From an uncultured Lewinella sp. (GTDB lineage: Bacteria; Bacteroidota; Bacteroidia; Chitinophagales; Saprospiraceae), in NCBI GenBank assembly GCA_913057725.1, contig CAJXOS010000010.1, positions 1-64,000 of the forward strand: 64,000 nucleotides of DNA. The letters run 5' to 3'. Shown here in pieces: positions 46,283 through 57,179 of this stretch. The notes below the pieces were generated by a model. It saw nothing but the letters and a program-made list of their open reading frames with translations, did not search any database and had not been told where the DNA came from. The position numbers and the translations under genes were made by a program. Position 1 is the stretch's first letter. The number at the start of each line of letters is the position of its first letter.

Positions 46283-47905
46283 TTATTCGATGGAGAGTTG
46301 GACAACCTTAATCATAAGAGCGACCTTCATATTGTGCTTGCTTTCACTTCGTATCTCAAATAATTGATACAAATTACGCAATGCTCCGCTCAACTCTTCC
46401 GTCGTGATATCAAGTTCATCCGCAAGCTGCTGATTGCTCAGTGAAGGAGCATGATAAATGGCCAGCAGGATTTTCCAAAACGCATCATTGATGGGTTGAT
46501 CTAATAATTGCTCCAATTTCTTCCGGTCAAGCCCCGATTCAAATTCGTTTTCCGTAGCGGTCTGGGAGGGACTAATTAGGCGGCCTTTCAGCGTATTCAA
46601 TTGATGTAATAGATCTTGTTGTGCCAGACTATTGCGTACTTGCTGGTAGCGGAGCACACTAATCAAAGCAAGTACGAGTAAGACTACCCCACCTAATAGG
46701 AGATAATAACGACTTTGAGTATTAAGTTGCTGCTGTGTTATTTCTTGTTCGTGCTCTATTTCTTCTTTCAGTTTTTGCTTCTCGTACTCAAACTCGGCTT
46801 CCGCTAAATAAAGAGCTCTTTGATTTTCTTCTCTCGTAAAACTGTCACTCAATATTTTCCACTGTTCTTGCTTGGCCAGGGCTAGCTGATATTGCCCTCG
46901 GTCCTCATATAGCAATGTAAGTAGTTTGTTGGCATCAGCCTGGTTAGTAATATCATTAAGCATCTGCGCTTTAAGCAAGGCTTCCTCAGCTAACTGTAGC
47001 GCCAAGGTAGAATTTGAGGTTCGATTCAGACGCGCCAAGTTCAACGTTACCTCAATGATTAGGAGCTCTTGCTTCGTTTCCTTTGCTAACTCAAGGGCTT
47101 GTGCTAAGGTTATTCGAGCTGCTGAGTATTCGTTGGATTTTAACTCCAACTCTCCGATACGACTAAGCGTCAACGCAAGTAAGAAGGCATAATCGTATTT
47201 CTCCGCAAGTTCTCTCGCATCCCTTAACAGAGGCCGTGCTGTGTCCAACTCGCCCTGTAGAAGATAAACTTTACCAATACTACTTAACCTGCGGCAGATA
47301 TTCATTGTGTCTCCAAGCTGCCGAGCAGTGGCTAAATTCTGCTCATAGTAGGTTAAAGCTTTATCATACTCTTTCTGGTATTGGTACTGAACTCCAATAT
47401 TGCCCTCCGTGATGTAAACGATCCTTTCGTTTCCGATTTGTTCAGCTAAAACTATGGCCTCATAGTACTTTTTCAAAGAGAGTGCGGGATTGTCAACCGA
47501 ACCGTAAGTATTTCCTTGCCACCCAAGCGCCCGTATTAAACGCATTGTATCCTGTATTTCAATAGCCAGTTTTTCTGCTTCTTGCAGGTGTGGTAAGGAT
47601 TCCGTAAAGCGATCAGTGCGGAAGTACATCTGTCCTATTTGCAGGTGATGTTCTATTATTTCCTTAGGAGATCCCTTGGCCAAAATCACCTCACTAAAAT
47701 CCTGATGATAGTACAGCAAACTATCATAACGATAGCTACTGTTACCGAGTGCCAAAAGTGCTTGTATCCTCACGGAATCTGGCAACTGTTCATCCAAATA
47801 ACTAGCTAGTAGAGAATCCTGAGCACTAGACTGACCAAAGCCCAAGTGCCCACCAAATACGCCAACAACAAGTAATAGGAACCTTAGCGTAAACTTTAAT
47901 GCCAT
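46283..47905 (-). CDS. TPR-transmembrane regulator with winged-helix-like C-terminus
   Basis: A 540-residue protein: signal peptide (about 1-27, GVFGGHLGFGQSS), TPR units (about 60-350), one transmembrane helix (about 408-425, YYLLLGGVVLLVLALISVL), a coiled coil and a C-terminal helix-turn-helix-like domain (NDAFWKILLAIYHAPSLSNQQLADELDITTEELSGALRNLYQLFEIRS in outline). It is a tandem paralogue of the next gene upstream, which is split by a TGA. A membrane-spanning transcription regulator is the likely role. Confidence 0.82.
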   Translation of the reverse strand: MALKFTLRFLLLVVGVFGGHLGFGQSSAQDSLLASYLDEQLPDSVRIQALLALGNSSYRYDSLLYYHQDFSEVILAKGSPKEIIEHHLQIGQMYFRTDRFTESLPHLQEAEKLAIEIQDTMRLIRALGWQGNTYGSVDNPALSLKKYYEAIVLAEQIGNERIVYITEGNIGVQYQYQKEYDKALTYYEQNLATARQLGDTMNICRRLSSIGKVYLLQGELDTARPLLRDARELAEKYDYAFLLALTLSRIGELELKSNEYSAARITLAQALELAKETKQELLIIEVTLNLARLNRTSNSTLALQLAEEALLKAQMLNDITNQADANKLLTLLYEDRGQYQLALAKQEQWKILSDSFTREENQRALYLAEAEFEYEKQKLKEEIEHEQEITQQQLNTQSRYYLLLGGVVLLVLALISVLRYQQVRNSLAQQDLLHQLNTLKGRLISPSQTATENEFESGLDRKKLEQLLDQPINDAFWKILLAIYHAPSLSNQQLADELDITTEELSGALRNLYQLFEIRSESKHNMKVALMIKVVQLSIE

Positions 47906-47938
47906 GATTTATGTGATATGAAATTTGAGTTAAGCATC

Positions 47939-49573
47939 TCAAGGATCTAAGGATATCTTGACAATCTTCGTCAACAGGGCTACTTTCATGTTTTGTTTGT
48001 TCTCACTTTGCACATCAAAGGCTTTGTACATCCGTCGTAAAGAGGAACTGACTCCTTCCACACTGAGAAACACTTGCTCTGCAATTTCCCGATTACTAAT
48101 GGAAGGGTTTTCAAAAATCACGCTCAGAATCGTCCAAGAGGATTCACCAATTGCCCGACCGAGGTGTTTTTCCACCTTATCCTTATCTAAAGTTGGGCCC
48201 TCTCCGCCAGAACGGGCGGTGATCGTTTGGGTGGCTACTCGCTCTTTCAACAATTCTAGCTGGTGTAGTAATTTTTGTCACTCGAGTTTGGCACGTTCAC
48301 CCCGATAACGCATAATGCTAATAAATGCGAAGATCGTTAGTATAGCAGCAGCTAAAAGGAAATAGAACCGACGCTGCGCACTGAGCTCTTGCTGCGTCAG
48401 CTCTTGTTCGTAAGTTACCTGGTCTGCTAGCTTTTGCTTTTCGTATTCGAAACGCGCTTCGGCTTGGTAGAGTGCACGCTTATTATCTTGTCTAGCTATA
48501 CTATCACTTAAGGTTTTCCATTGGCTCTGAAAATCTAGCGCGAGCTGGTATTGCCCCCGTTCCTTATGTAACTCATAGAGCAACCTATTGGAAATCGCCT
48601 GATTGTCAAGAAAGCCTAACTTTTCCGACATTTCCAGGCTTTTATTGGCATAGTACAAGTAAGAATCAGGATTTGTTGCTTGATAAATTTGTGCTAGACA
48701 CAAATGCGTTCCAGCAAGATCGCTAAGCATGGTCCTTTCGTCTAGTAGATTAAGGGCACGGAATAAATACACCTTAGCTTCATCTAGATTTCCAAAACTG
48801 TAATACGCTTTACCCAAGCGCACCGTGGCGTTGGCCAACATCCCCCAAACAGCAGGCGCTTTTTCCGCGACAGCATATCCATCCTGAAAATACTCAAGCG
48901 CTTTTTCATGATTGCCTTCATCACCATAAGCTCCTCCTATATTCATGAGACACCGATACTCCGATTTGGTATCTTCGGATTCCTGTGCGATGATTAAGCA
49001 CTCCTGAAAGTAGGATCTGCCTTTTTCATAATCCTCAAGAATAACATGAAGATTTCCCAGATTGCCCTTAATCCGGTAAAGCCCTGATTGATCATCAATC
49101 TGTTCTGCTAGTAATAGTGCTTCATTGTACGTTTCAACCGCTTGGATATAGTCATTAGTTACTGCATAACAATTACCCTTATTAATCAATGCACTGACCA
49201 CCATGGCAGTGTCTCCGATCTCTGTGGCCATAGTCGCGGCTTGCTCATAAACGACCATCGCTTCTGAGAATTCGCTTAGCCACCAGTGTATTCTACCCAA
49301 TTGAAATGTATAGCGCACTAAATCTGCAGCCTCTCCACTACGGTCGAATAACTCCCGAGCTGCTTGGTGATAAATTAGAAGACTATCAGACCGATAGTTG
49401 GTATCGCCTGAATCCAAGAACGCATTTATGCGAGTGCTATCAGGTAAGGTCTCGTCTAGATGTAACCTCAGGAGAGAATCCTGTGTTGGAGTCTGTGCCA
49501 CACCTGTAAGTGTAAGTACCAACAGCAGGAACGGCAGTACGCACCGTAGTATTCGAGTGAAGTACTCGGACAT
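47939..49573 (-). pseudogene. TPR-transmembrane regulator split by an in-frame TGA
   Basis: The paralogue of the 46283-47905 gene, 545 codons in one frame from 49573 to 47939 with a single TGA at 48278-48280. The first part (431 codons) has the signal peptide, TPR units and the transmembrane helix (YFLLAAAILTIFAFISIM). The second part has the helix-turn-helix-like C-terminus (SWTILSVIFENPSISNREIAEQVFLS). At the break GERAKLE-stop-QKLLHQLELLKE lines up with RNSLAQQDLLHQLNTLKG of the paralogue, so the TGA replaces a Gln position. The rest of the frame is intact, so the mutation is recent, a sequencing error, or read through. A separated C-terminal piece might still be made from a TTG at 48253. 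Confidence 0.82.
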
Positions 49574-49939
49574 AATTCAAATCGTTAGAAAGAGCCACTC
49601 CTTTGACCAACCAATTTCAATAACTACCCTACAGTGTCAATGAAGTTGAATCTCATTTTTCGTGTGTTTATTTTTGCCCTTGGTCTAGCTAATTATCCTA
49701 ACAAAAATGCAAGTTAACAATTCTGACAACTTAATATCCTCCCTTAAGAACGCGCAAAATTTCGATCCTAATACCAGCTTGTAATTTTTGACAGAACCAC
49801 TTCCAATTCCATCTACTGCACCCCAGACCTAATCCACCTAAGATTTCTTACCTTTACCGGCCTTCTGGAAACATCCCAGTAACCACTGCCGTTATATCGG
49901 AACATCAGGCGTGGGCTAGCTAAACAAAGAGGCCCCAAA
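49574..49939. other. Intergenic region, nothing recognised
   Basis: 366 bp between divergent genes. A TATTTTTG box (about 49668) matches the -7 consensus on the plus strand but is far from the next start. No gene or structure is supported. Confidence 0.4.
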
Positions 49940-49948
49940 GTGATTGAT

Positions 49949-51911
49949 ATGCAGTTTATATACCCGACATTTTTGTGGGCATTATTGGCACTAGCCATTC
50001 CCATCATCATACACTTATTCTACTTCCGTCGCTTCAAGCGCGTGCTCTTCACTAATGTCAAGTTTCTGAAGGAAGTCAAGGAGGAGACCAGCATGCGCTC
50101 GCGTCTGCGCAACCTGCTTGTACTAGCGCTAAGGTTATTAGCTATAGCGTTTCTCGTACTAGCATTTGCCCAACCGTTTATACCGCAAAATCAGGAAGTA
50201 AAAACCGGCAATAAGTCCGTGAGCATCTTCGTGGACAATTCCTTTAGCATGAGTGCGCTCAGTGAAGACGTACCACTACTCGAAAAAGCCAAGCAAAGAG
50301 CCCGGGAGGTAGTAAGAGCGTTCGGTGTAGAGGATCGTTTTCAAATCCTCACCAACAACTTCGCTGGCCGCAATCAACGATTATTGGGCCAAGAAGAAGC
50401 TTTAGCTCTGATCGATGAAATCGCTATCGGCCCAGCGGTCCGCCCCTTGACTACGGTAACGGCTCGCCAGCAACAAGCCCTGAATACTGGACAAGCGGAC
50501 AACCACGCCATCTACCTCATTTCCGACTTTCAGCGCAATATTACCGATCTAGAAAGCTGGCAGGATACACTAACGGATCTCACACTCGTCCCACTACAGT
50601 CTATCCGCGAACGCAATGTAGGCTTAGACTCTGCCTGGTTCGAAGCGCCGGTACCTCTACTCAATCAAAACAACCGATTGTTGGTGCGCATCCGCAACTA
50701 CAGCGATGAAGATTTGGACAATGTACGTCTGAGTGTGCGCTACAACGGACAGGAAAAGCCAGAGGGTGTACTCAGCGTACCCGCCCGCACCACTGTCATT
50801 GACTCTGTAAACATCAACGTTAATCAGCCAGGCTGGCAGGACGTGACACTAGGCATCACAGATTACCCTATCCAGTTTGATGATCAATACCATCTGAGTT
50901 TCCGCGTAGCGGAGAAAATCAATGTCTTGGTCATTGCGCCAGGAAGCAACAACCGTTTCCTTCGCGCAGCATTACAAGGCTTAGGCATTTTTGCTGCCGA
51001 CTTCCGTTCCAGTCAAGGAATCGACTATAGTAGCCTTACCAACTATCAGATGATTATTCTGGAAGGGCTCCCTACTGTATCCAGTGGTTTAGCGGCCGAA
51101 TTACAATCATACACGCGTCAGGGCGGTAACCTTTTGGTCTTCCCGGCTCGCAATGCTGATCTTGGTAGTAGGTACGATCAATACCGAGGAGTTTATCTTC
51201 AACGATGTCTTTGAAAACCGTACCGCAAGCTTACGTTTGCCGGCTACGCAAGGTAACTTCCCACTCACGCGCTACGGAGGACGCCGGGAGGAAGCTCTAA
51301 TGACCTATCGCGACGGTAGCACTTACTTAGGTAAATATCGCTCAGGTCAGGGCCATTTGTATCTGTTGGCTGCTCCAGTAGATGAACAGACAAACGATCT
51401 AGTCCAGAATGCAGAGGTCTTTGTGCCTATGCTATATAAGATGGCCATCTCTGCTGGTACTGCACGCCCACTAGCCTATACCATTGGCCAGGATGAGGTT
51501 GTAGAGACTACGCACCAACTCAGTTCAGGTGAGTTGGTATACAAATTACAAGGTGGCGGAGAGGAGTTCATACCAGAGCAACGTATCGTTGGCACCCGGG
51601 TATTCTTGGGTATCGATGAGCAATTGTCAGAAGCGGGCTTCTACGAACTCTTCCTCAATCCAGAAAATACACTCGACCATTTCGCTTTCAACTATAGCCG
51701 CCGGGAGTCTGACCTGGATTACTTCAACCCCGACGACTTGAGAGAGCGATTCGGAGAACGGGTAAACCTCATCGACACTAATGATGACAATGGCATCACC
51801 ACCGCCATTGAGGAACAAAGCCAGGGTATAGTACTATGGCGCTGGTGCCTGATCTTAGCACTGATCTGGTTGGCGCTGGAGGTGCTCGTATTGCGCTTTT
51901 GGAAAGTTTAA
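49949..51911 (+). pseudogene. BatA-like VWA membrane protein with frame break
   Basis: A Bacteroidota BatA/VWA-type protein. It starts MQFIYPTFLWALLALAIPIIIHLFYFRR with two N-terminal membrane helices, a VWA-like region (SVSIFVDNSFSMSA with a DxSxS core near residue 95), a long periplasmic beta part, and a final membrane helix (WCLILALIWLALEVLVLRFW). Reading is open from 49949 to 51214 and, in the +1 frame, from about 51153 to 51911. The join lies between about 51150 and 51185. The protein ends NLLVFPARNADL on one side and starts TINTEEFIFNDVFENR on the other; the family normally has some tens of residues between these two points, so a small out-of-frame deletion is likely, not just one lost base. 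The ATG at 49949 is preferred to the GTG at 49940. Confidence 0.8.
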
Positions 51912-51988
51912 GAGACGGAGAAAAATAAAGGTGCTTTCTGGCCAAGGAGAAGGCAGATTTATTTCCGTCAAATCACCAAGTACTTCGC

Positions 51989-54304
51989 ATGAAACGCTTG
52001 CCTTATCTATCCTTGTTGGTCGTATTTATGCTTCTGCTACTGTGGGGGCGTTTCCCCGGCTACTTCTCGCTGGGCCAACAGCAATTTATTGAGCCCTGGG
52101 GGAATGGATACAAGGCGTATCATGCTATCTTTTATCACGTTCAGCACGACAGTACTTACTCGCACTTTGAAGGAATGAACTACCCCTACGGCGAACACGT
52201 CGTTCCAGGAGCTTGTCAGCCACTGCTTTCCAACTCCCTCAAGCTGCTTAAGGACGCGGGAGTAGACTTCCAGGTCTATCAACCGGACATTCTTCATTTG
52301 TTTTTGATGCTGGGAATGCTCCTAGGTGCAATCTTCCTCTACTTAACCTTCGTGCGTCTGGGCTTACCAGGTTGGTACAGCCTCATTGTGGCCGTGGGTC
52401 TAATGTTTCTTTCGCCGCAAATAGATCGATTCCGGTCTCATTATGGACTTGCGCATCCGGAGCTTCTGCCCATGATATTCTACCTCCTGCTTCGTTGGCA
52501 CGAAGAACAACATTGGAAATGGAGCTTGGGGCTAGGCCTAGTAGTTTGGGCCTACTCACTCATCCACTTCTACTACTTTGCTATTCTAGGCTTTGCTATT
52601 GTCGGTTGGGTAGGTGTCAGGTGGCTGTGGCGGCGCGACTGGGCGGCTACTTTGGCGTATTTCGGACATGGAGTCTTAATGCTGGGCCTTCCGCTGCTGT
52701 TCTTTTTCTTTTGGATGCTCTACCCCGATCCCATTACGGATCGCAACCCGGTGCCTTGGGGTTTCTTTAATTATCGAAGTCGGTTATCGGGCATCTTTAC
52801 GGATATGAATCAGCCGCACTGGCAGTGGGTCGATCAGCACCTCGTTCCAGTGCATCGACCTGATATGGAAGCACAGGCCTACATTGGCATTCTGGCAACG
52901 CTCTTCATCGTGTTCGTTTTGGTGCAACTTATCCGCCAACTATTCCGCTCTTGGCCGCTACCGCAAAACGACGAAAAAGAAAAGTTTCTCACGTATTCCC
53001 TCATCAGCGGAGTACTGATTCTACTATTTGCCCTTGGTCTTCCTTTTATCTTGCCCTACGGCGAAAAACTGCTCAACTACGCTGGGCCTATTCAGCAATT
53101 CCGATCTATTGGGCGATTTGCTTGGGTCTTCTTCTATGCGGTTAACATATCTGCCTTTTACTATTTATATCGATGGGTAGAAAAACAGCAACAGCCTGGT
53201 CGAAAATGGGCTTTACTGGCCCTGCCCTTGCTACTACTTTTCTTTGAAGCTTATCAATATAATACGTCTAAGAACCTGGCACTAGATGAGGTGGAAAACT
53301 GGGAAGAAGGAGAATACTTCACAGATCGGCCTGTTGATTACAGTCGCTATCAAGCGTGTGTGCCGATCCCCTATTTCAATATTGGTTCCGATAATTTTTG
53401 GTGGCAGGCCAAAGGCTGGATCAGTCAGAAGCCACATACGCTTTCTCTACAAACGGGTGTGCCGCTCACATCAGCGATGTTAACGCGGACCTCCTTACAA
53501 CAGACGTTAAACCAGCTCCAATTGGTGACGGAGCCTTATCGTCTGCCCAAAGTCTTCGAAGACTACCCCAATGACAAGCCATTGCTCCTGTTTTGGGACA
53601 ACGCTCGGGTACACGAGCACGGAAACAAATTCCTACATCTCAACCAGCGAGCAGAACTGCTCTATTCCAGCGACTGGCTGCACCTTTACGAACTACCCCT
53701 CTCCAGCTTCTCCTGCCGAATTGCTGATAAGATCGCCACCGTTGAAAGCTTGACGGATAGCATGTACCTCCAACCTAGTGGTTGGCTAAGTACAGATAGC
53801 GCTACCCAATGGTGGCACGAATCTTATGATGAGCAGAAGGTAGACCAGGCCTACTTTGGCGAGGGTGAACTCCTCGGACAGATGAGCTATTGGAACCGTC
53901 TAGTAGATACCGTCTGGAGAAGCAATTATACGGGCGAGCTTACCGTATCCTTCTGGCACCACTTGAATAGTGATCGCGCTGCTAGGACAACCATCTCCTG
54001 GATTGAGTACGATGCCGAAAGTGGAGCTGAGCTCTTCCGACAAGAACGCAACACCCGCGACAATGTCGCCGTCTTCGATGATCAAGGCTGGGGCCTCATC
54101 GAATTCTCTCTCCCACGACAACGTCCGGATAGCCGAATAGAACTCATCGTCAGAAACGACGATATGAAAGAAGGCCCGCTGCGAATTGACGAACTCTTAA
54201 TTCGCCCCGCCGACAGCGATGTTGCTTACCGCAGACGTAATGGTATCTGGTGGAACAACCGCTGGTACCCAAATGAGCTGCGGGAAATCAAGTGCGATAA
54301 TTAA
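51989..54304 (+). CDS. Large polytopic membrane protein, GT-C-like
   Basis: A 771-residue inner-membrane protein. About 10-11 hydrophobic helices lie in residues 1-420 (for example YLSLLVVFMLLLLWG, LHLFLMLGMLLGAIFLYLTF, VLMLGLPLLFFFFWML), with an acidic-His loop early on (HFEGMNYPYGEHVVPG) as in GT-C glycosyltransferases and DUF-type relatives. The C-terminal 330 residues are soluble and beta-rich, with a carbohydrate-binding or Ig-like look (TGELTVSFWHHLNSD ... RIELIVRNDDM). No exact family recognised. It is 78 bp after the BatA-like gene in the same direction. A glycan-building or glycan-sensing role is only a guess. Confidence 0.6.
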   Translation: MKRLPYLSLLVVFMLLLLWGRFPGYFSLGQQQFIEPWGNGYKAYHAIFYHVQHDSTYSHFEGMNYPYGEHVVPGACQPLLSNSLKLLKDAGVDFQVYQPDILHLFLMLGMLLGAIFLYLTFVRLGLPGWYSLIVAVGLMFLSPQIDRFRSHYGLAHPELLPMIFYLLLRWHEEQHWKWSLGLGLVVWAYSLIHFYYFAILGFAIVGWVGVRWLWRRDWAATLAYFGHGVLMLGLPLLFFFFWMLYPDPITDRNPVPWGFFNYRSRLSGIFTDMNQPHWQWVDQHLVPVHRPDMEAQAYIGILATLFIVFVLVQLIRQLFRSWPLPQNDEKEKFLTYSLISGVLILLFALGLPFILPYGEKLLNYAGPIQQFRSIGRFAWVFFYAVNISAFYYLYRWVEKQQQPGRKWALLALPLLLLFFEAYQYNTSKNLALDEVENWEEGEYFTDRPVDYSRYQACVPIPYFNIGSDNFWWQAKGWISQKPHTLSLQTGVPLTSAMLTRTSLQQTLNQLQLVTEPYRLPKVFEDYPNDKPLLLFWDNARVHEHGNKFLHLNQRAELLYSSDWLHLYELPLSSFSCRIADKIATVESLTDSMYLQPSGWLSTDSATQWWHESYDEQKVDQAYFGEGELLGQMSYWNRLVDTVWRSNYTGELTVSFWHHLNSDRAARTTISWIEYDAESGAELFRQERNTRDNVAVFDDQGWGLIEFSLPRQRPDSRIELIVRNDDMKEGPLRIDELLIRPADSDVAYRRRNGIWWNNRWYPNELREIKCDN

Positions 54305-54412
54305 TAGCGGAAGCTTTTTTCATACCCTCCATGAAGGATTTTCATAGCTAACAGCTGAAACCGCTGTTGACCAGCGCCTATCTTCACGTATCTCCAAAAT
54401 CTTGAGGAAGAT

Positions 54413-55483
54413 ATGATTGAAGTAAAGCACTTGCAACTCATTACCGCCATTGAACAAACAGGCTCCCTAAGCGCCGCAGCTAAAGAACTTCACCTAAGCC
54501 AGTCTGCTCTGAGTCACCAACTTCGACAATTAGAAGATGAAGTAGGTATGCCACTATTTCGGCGCATCAACAATCAACTTCATTTCACCGCTGCTGGTAA
54601 AACTTTCCGGAAAAAAGCAGCTGCGATTTTGAGTGAGTTCGGTGTATTGGAGCAACAACTGGAAGACCTCCGGGTAGCTCAGCTAAACACTTACATTCAT
54701 GGCTACAGCAATGCCGAAGCACAACGCCTTCAAGATCAAGCCCAGACCGTAGCTGACTTTATCCATCGGGATTCCCATTGGCCTGCGAATGAAAGTGTAT
54801 TAGAGGCAGGTTGTGGTGTGGGAGCACAAACCAAAATCATTGCTGCACTAAATCCGGAATCTCGCTTTACAGCCATAGATATTTCCCCGCAATCCCTTCA
54901 ACAAGCCGAGCAAGCAATCGAAGAACTTGGTTTAACAAACGTATCATTCGCCGCCGAAGACGTCGAACAGCTCTCCTATCGCGACAATAGTTTTGATCAT
55001 GTCTTTGTCTGTTTCTTATTGGAGCATCTACCTGATCCAGCCAAAGCATTGAAGGAACTACGGAGAGTCTTAAAACCTGGAGGAACCATTACGGTAGTGG
55101 AAGGAGATCATGGATCTACGTTTTTTCATCCGGACCACCCTGCCGCAAGAAAGGCGGTACAAGCACAAGTACAGCTGCAACATAAAAATGGTGGCAATGC
55201 GAATATTGGGCGCCAACTATATCCACTCCTTGAACGTAGCAGTTTTCAGGAGATTCAAGTCAGCCCGCGCCAAATCTATGTGGACGATAGCAAACCAACA
55301 CTCGTGGAAGGGTTCATTCGCAACACCTTCACTGCCATGATACAGGGGGTAAGCGAGGATGCCATTGCAGCTCAGTTAGTTACACCTTCTGAGATGCAAG
55401 CTGGAGTCGATGCACTTCTACGTACCGCTTCCGGAGGCGGCAGCTTCAGCTACACCTTTTTTAAGGCTACCGCTCGCAAATAG
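54413..55483 (+). CDS. LysR-type HTH fused to SAM-dependent methyltransferase
   Basis: A 356-residue fusion. Residues 1-65 are a LysR-type winged helix-turn-helix, most like MetR in its opening (MIEVKHLQLITAIEQTGSLS, then SQSALSHQLRQLEDEVGMPLF). Residues 66-90 are the LysR linker helix. From about 93 (NTYIHGYSNAEAQRL) a complete class I methyltransferase follows: motif I VLEAGCGVGAQT (129-140), FTAIDIS, then VFVCFLLEHLPDPAKAL and LKPGGTITVVEGDHG. The usual LysR effector domain is absent. One frame, no breaks. The methyltransferase resembles free-standing enzymes that begin near YIHGYS. A regulator that senses or uses SAM, or a DNA-targeted methyltransferase, are both possible. Confidence 0.9.
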   Translation: MIEVKHLQLITAIEQTGSLSAAAKELHLSQSALSHQLRQLEDEVGMPLFRRINNQLHFTAAGKTFRKKAAAILSEFGVLEQQLEDLRVAQLNTYIHGYSNAEAQRLQDQAQTVADFIHRDSHWPANESVLEAGCGVGAQTKIIAALNPESRFTAIDISPQSLQQAEQAIEELGLTNVSFAAEDVEQLSYRDNSFDHVFVCFLLEHLPDPAKALKELRRVLKPGGTITVVEGDHGSTFFHPDHPAARKAVQAQVQLQHKNGGNANIGRQLYPLLERSSFQEIQVSPRQIYVDDSKPTLVEGFIRNTFTAMIQGVSEDAIAAQLVTPSEMQAGVDALLRTASGGGSFSYTFFKATARK

Positions 55484-55822
55484 GTCTCTTCACAAGTTGA
55501 AAAACACCATTTTTTGCTTTCAGCCTTTTCTGAAAGTACAATATAGTATTGCTTTAACACTGTTAAACAAAATTTTTTTTGGCCTTCTGTAAACATTTCC
55601 AATAAACTGCTGTTAGCACGCTACACCTTTCGAAAAGGATGTTGCTACATAGGTCCAAAAACTGCCCGACCAAATACCCAACCACCCCCGCCTGTCTAAC
55701 TGCAGTTAGTGCCTTTCCGCAACAAATGACAGCCCATTAGCAATTGATCCCCAATGAGCCAATAGGTAACGCATTCCGACTCTATTAACTAGCAATCGAG
55801 ATTAAAAAAGTACAAGCGTTAT
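55484..55822. other. AT-rich intergenic region, no gene
   Basis: 339 bp. A small hairpin CTTTCAG-N6-CTGAAAG lies at 55517-55536, soon after the LysR-methyltransferase stop, and could be a weak terminator. No other feature is supported. Confidence 0.45.
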
Positions 55823-56278
55823 ATGGCACAAACAAACTGCCGGGAAGGATCCTGTAGCGATCATCAGAACCAATCGGGCCACAAGCAACTACTGCGGTGG
55901 CTTCCTGCCGTTTTGGTAGCTATACTACCGAAATGCCCCTTCTGCCTAATGGCGTATTCTGGAGCAGTATCCCTTTGTAGTGGCACCATGCTCTTCCCTA
56001 ATTCTGGCACAACCGCTTCCTATATCACCACGGGTTTGGCGATCATCATTGTTTGCAGCCTGCTTTTTAATCGTAAAGGCCGCAAAACCTGGTTTGCATT
56101 GGGCATTGCCTTGCTAGGTATTGCATTCCTGATACTAGGACAATTCTATTTCATATCAGAGCTCAACTACTACTTCGGTGTGTTACTGCTCTTTTTTGGC
56201 ATTTGGCTAAACGGCAGTTTCCTGCACTACTATAAGAAGTTCACCAGTTTACTGCTACCTGAGACAAAAGAAATTTAA
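55823..56278 (+). CDS. Small Cys-containing four-helix membrane protein
   Basis: A 151-residue protein: a hydrophilic start with two Cys (TNCREGSCSDH), then four transmembrane helices (about 25-135). The first has LPAVLVAILPKCPFCLMAYSG, a CPFC motif inside or at the edge of the membrane as in MerC-like metal carriers. Family not certain. It lies 24 bp upstream of coxM and could belong to the cox operon, perhaps in metal supply (Cu for the CO dehydrogenase site), but this is inference. Confidence 0.55.
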   Translation: MAQTNCREGSCSDHQNQSGHKQLLRWLPAVLVAILPKCPFCLMAYSGAVSLCSGTMLFPNSGTTASYITTGLAIIIVCSLLFNRKGRKTWFALGIALLGIAFLILGQFYFISELNYYFGVLLLFFGIWLNGSFLHYYKKFTSLLLPETKEI

Positions 56279-56302
56279 CCACACTTATATCGTACGAATA
56301 TT

Positions 56303-57169
56303 ATGATTGCAGAAAGTTTCGATTATGCTGCTCCGAGTACGCTGGAAGAAGCCTTCCAACTACTGCATGAGCTGGGCGACGAGGCAAAAATATTGGCCGG
56401 CGGCCATAGCCTTATCCCCATGATGAAATTGCGTTTCGCGGCGCCGACGCATTTGATCGACATCAACAACATTCCGGGTTTAGCTCACATCAAAGAGGAG
56501 AATGGCCACCTTTGCATTGGTGCCCTTACCCGCGAGTCTGATCTAGAAGAATCAGACATCATCACTTCTAGGTATCAGATTTTCACTGATGCTTCAAAAT
56601 TAATTGCTGACCCTCAAGTTCGCAACTTCGGTACCATTGGTGGAAACATCGCACACGGCGATGCTGCTAATGATCATCCAGCCGTAATGATTGCGATGAA
56701 CGCTGAGGTAGAAATCACCAACCAGGAAGGCAAGCGCACCGTAGGCATTGATGATTTCTTCTACGGTTTCTACATGACCGCTGTTCAGCACGGTGAGATT
56801 CTGACCGAGATTCGCATTCCTATCCCGAAAGGCAAGTTTGGCACAGCTTATTATAAGTCTGAGCGCAAAGTAGGTGACTACGCCGCTGCCGGTGTTGCGG
56901 TAATGGTTGAACTGGATGCTGATGGTACTTGCGTAAACGCAGGTATTGGTCTAACCAATGTGAACCCATTGCCAATGCGTGCAGCGCGTTCACAAGAAGC
57001 TTTGATTGGCACCAAGCTTAACGATGAGGATATCGCGAAAGCAGCCAAGTTTGCTTCTGAGGACTGCAACCCAACCACTGACCTGCGTGGCGACGAAGAC
57101 TATAAGCGTCACCTGGTGAAAGTGATCACTAAGCGCATGCTGAAGCAGGCGATCTCTAGAGCACAATAA
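56303..57169 (+). CDS. coxM: Aerobic CO dehydrogenase medium (FAD) subunit
   Basis: A 288-residue FAD-binding subunit of the molybdenum hydroxylase family, passing electrons from the 2Fe-2S subunit to the quinone pool. FAD-binding motifs AGGHS (32-36) and TIGGN (111-115, in [20 protein letters not shown]) are intact. The gene heads the order M-S-L typical of CO dehydrogenase; the next gene starts 10 bp downstream. The form is fixed by the large subunit. Confidence 0.93.
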   Translation: MIAESFDYAAPSTLEEAFQLLHELGDEAKILAGGHSLIPMMKLRFAAPTHLIDINNIPGLAHIKEENGHLCIGALTRESDLEESDIITSRYQIFTDASKLIADPQVRNFGTIGGNIAHGDAANDHPAVMIAMNAEVEITNQEGKRTVGIDDFFYGFYMTAVQHGEILTEIRIPIPKGKFGTAYYKSERKVGDYAAAGVAVMVELDADGTCVNAGIGLTNVNPLPMRAARSQEALIGTKLNDEDIAKAAKFASEDCNPTTDLRGDEDYKRHLVKVITKRMLKQAISRAQ

Positions 57170-57179
57170 ACAACGACTA

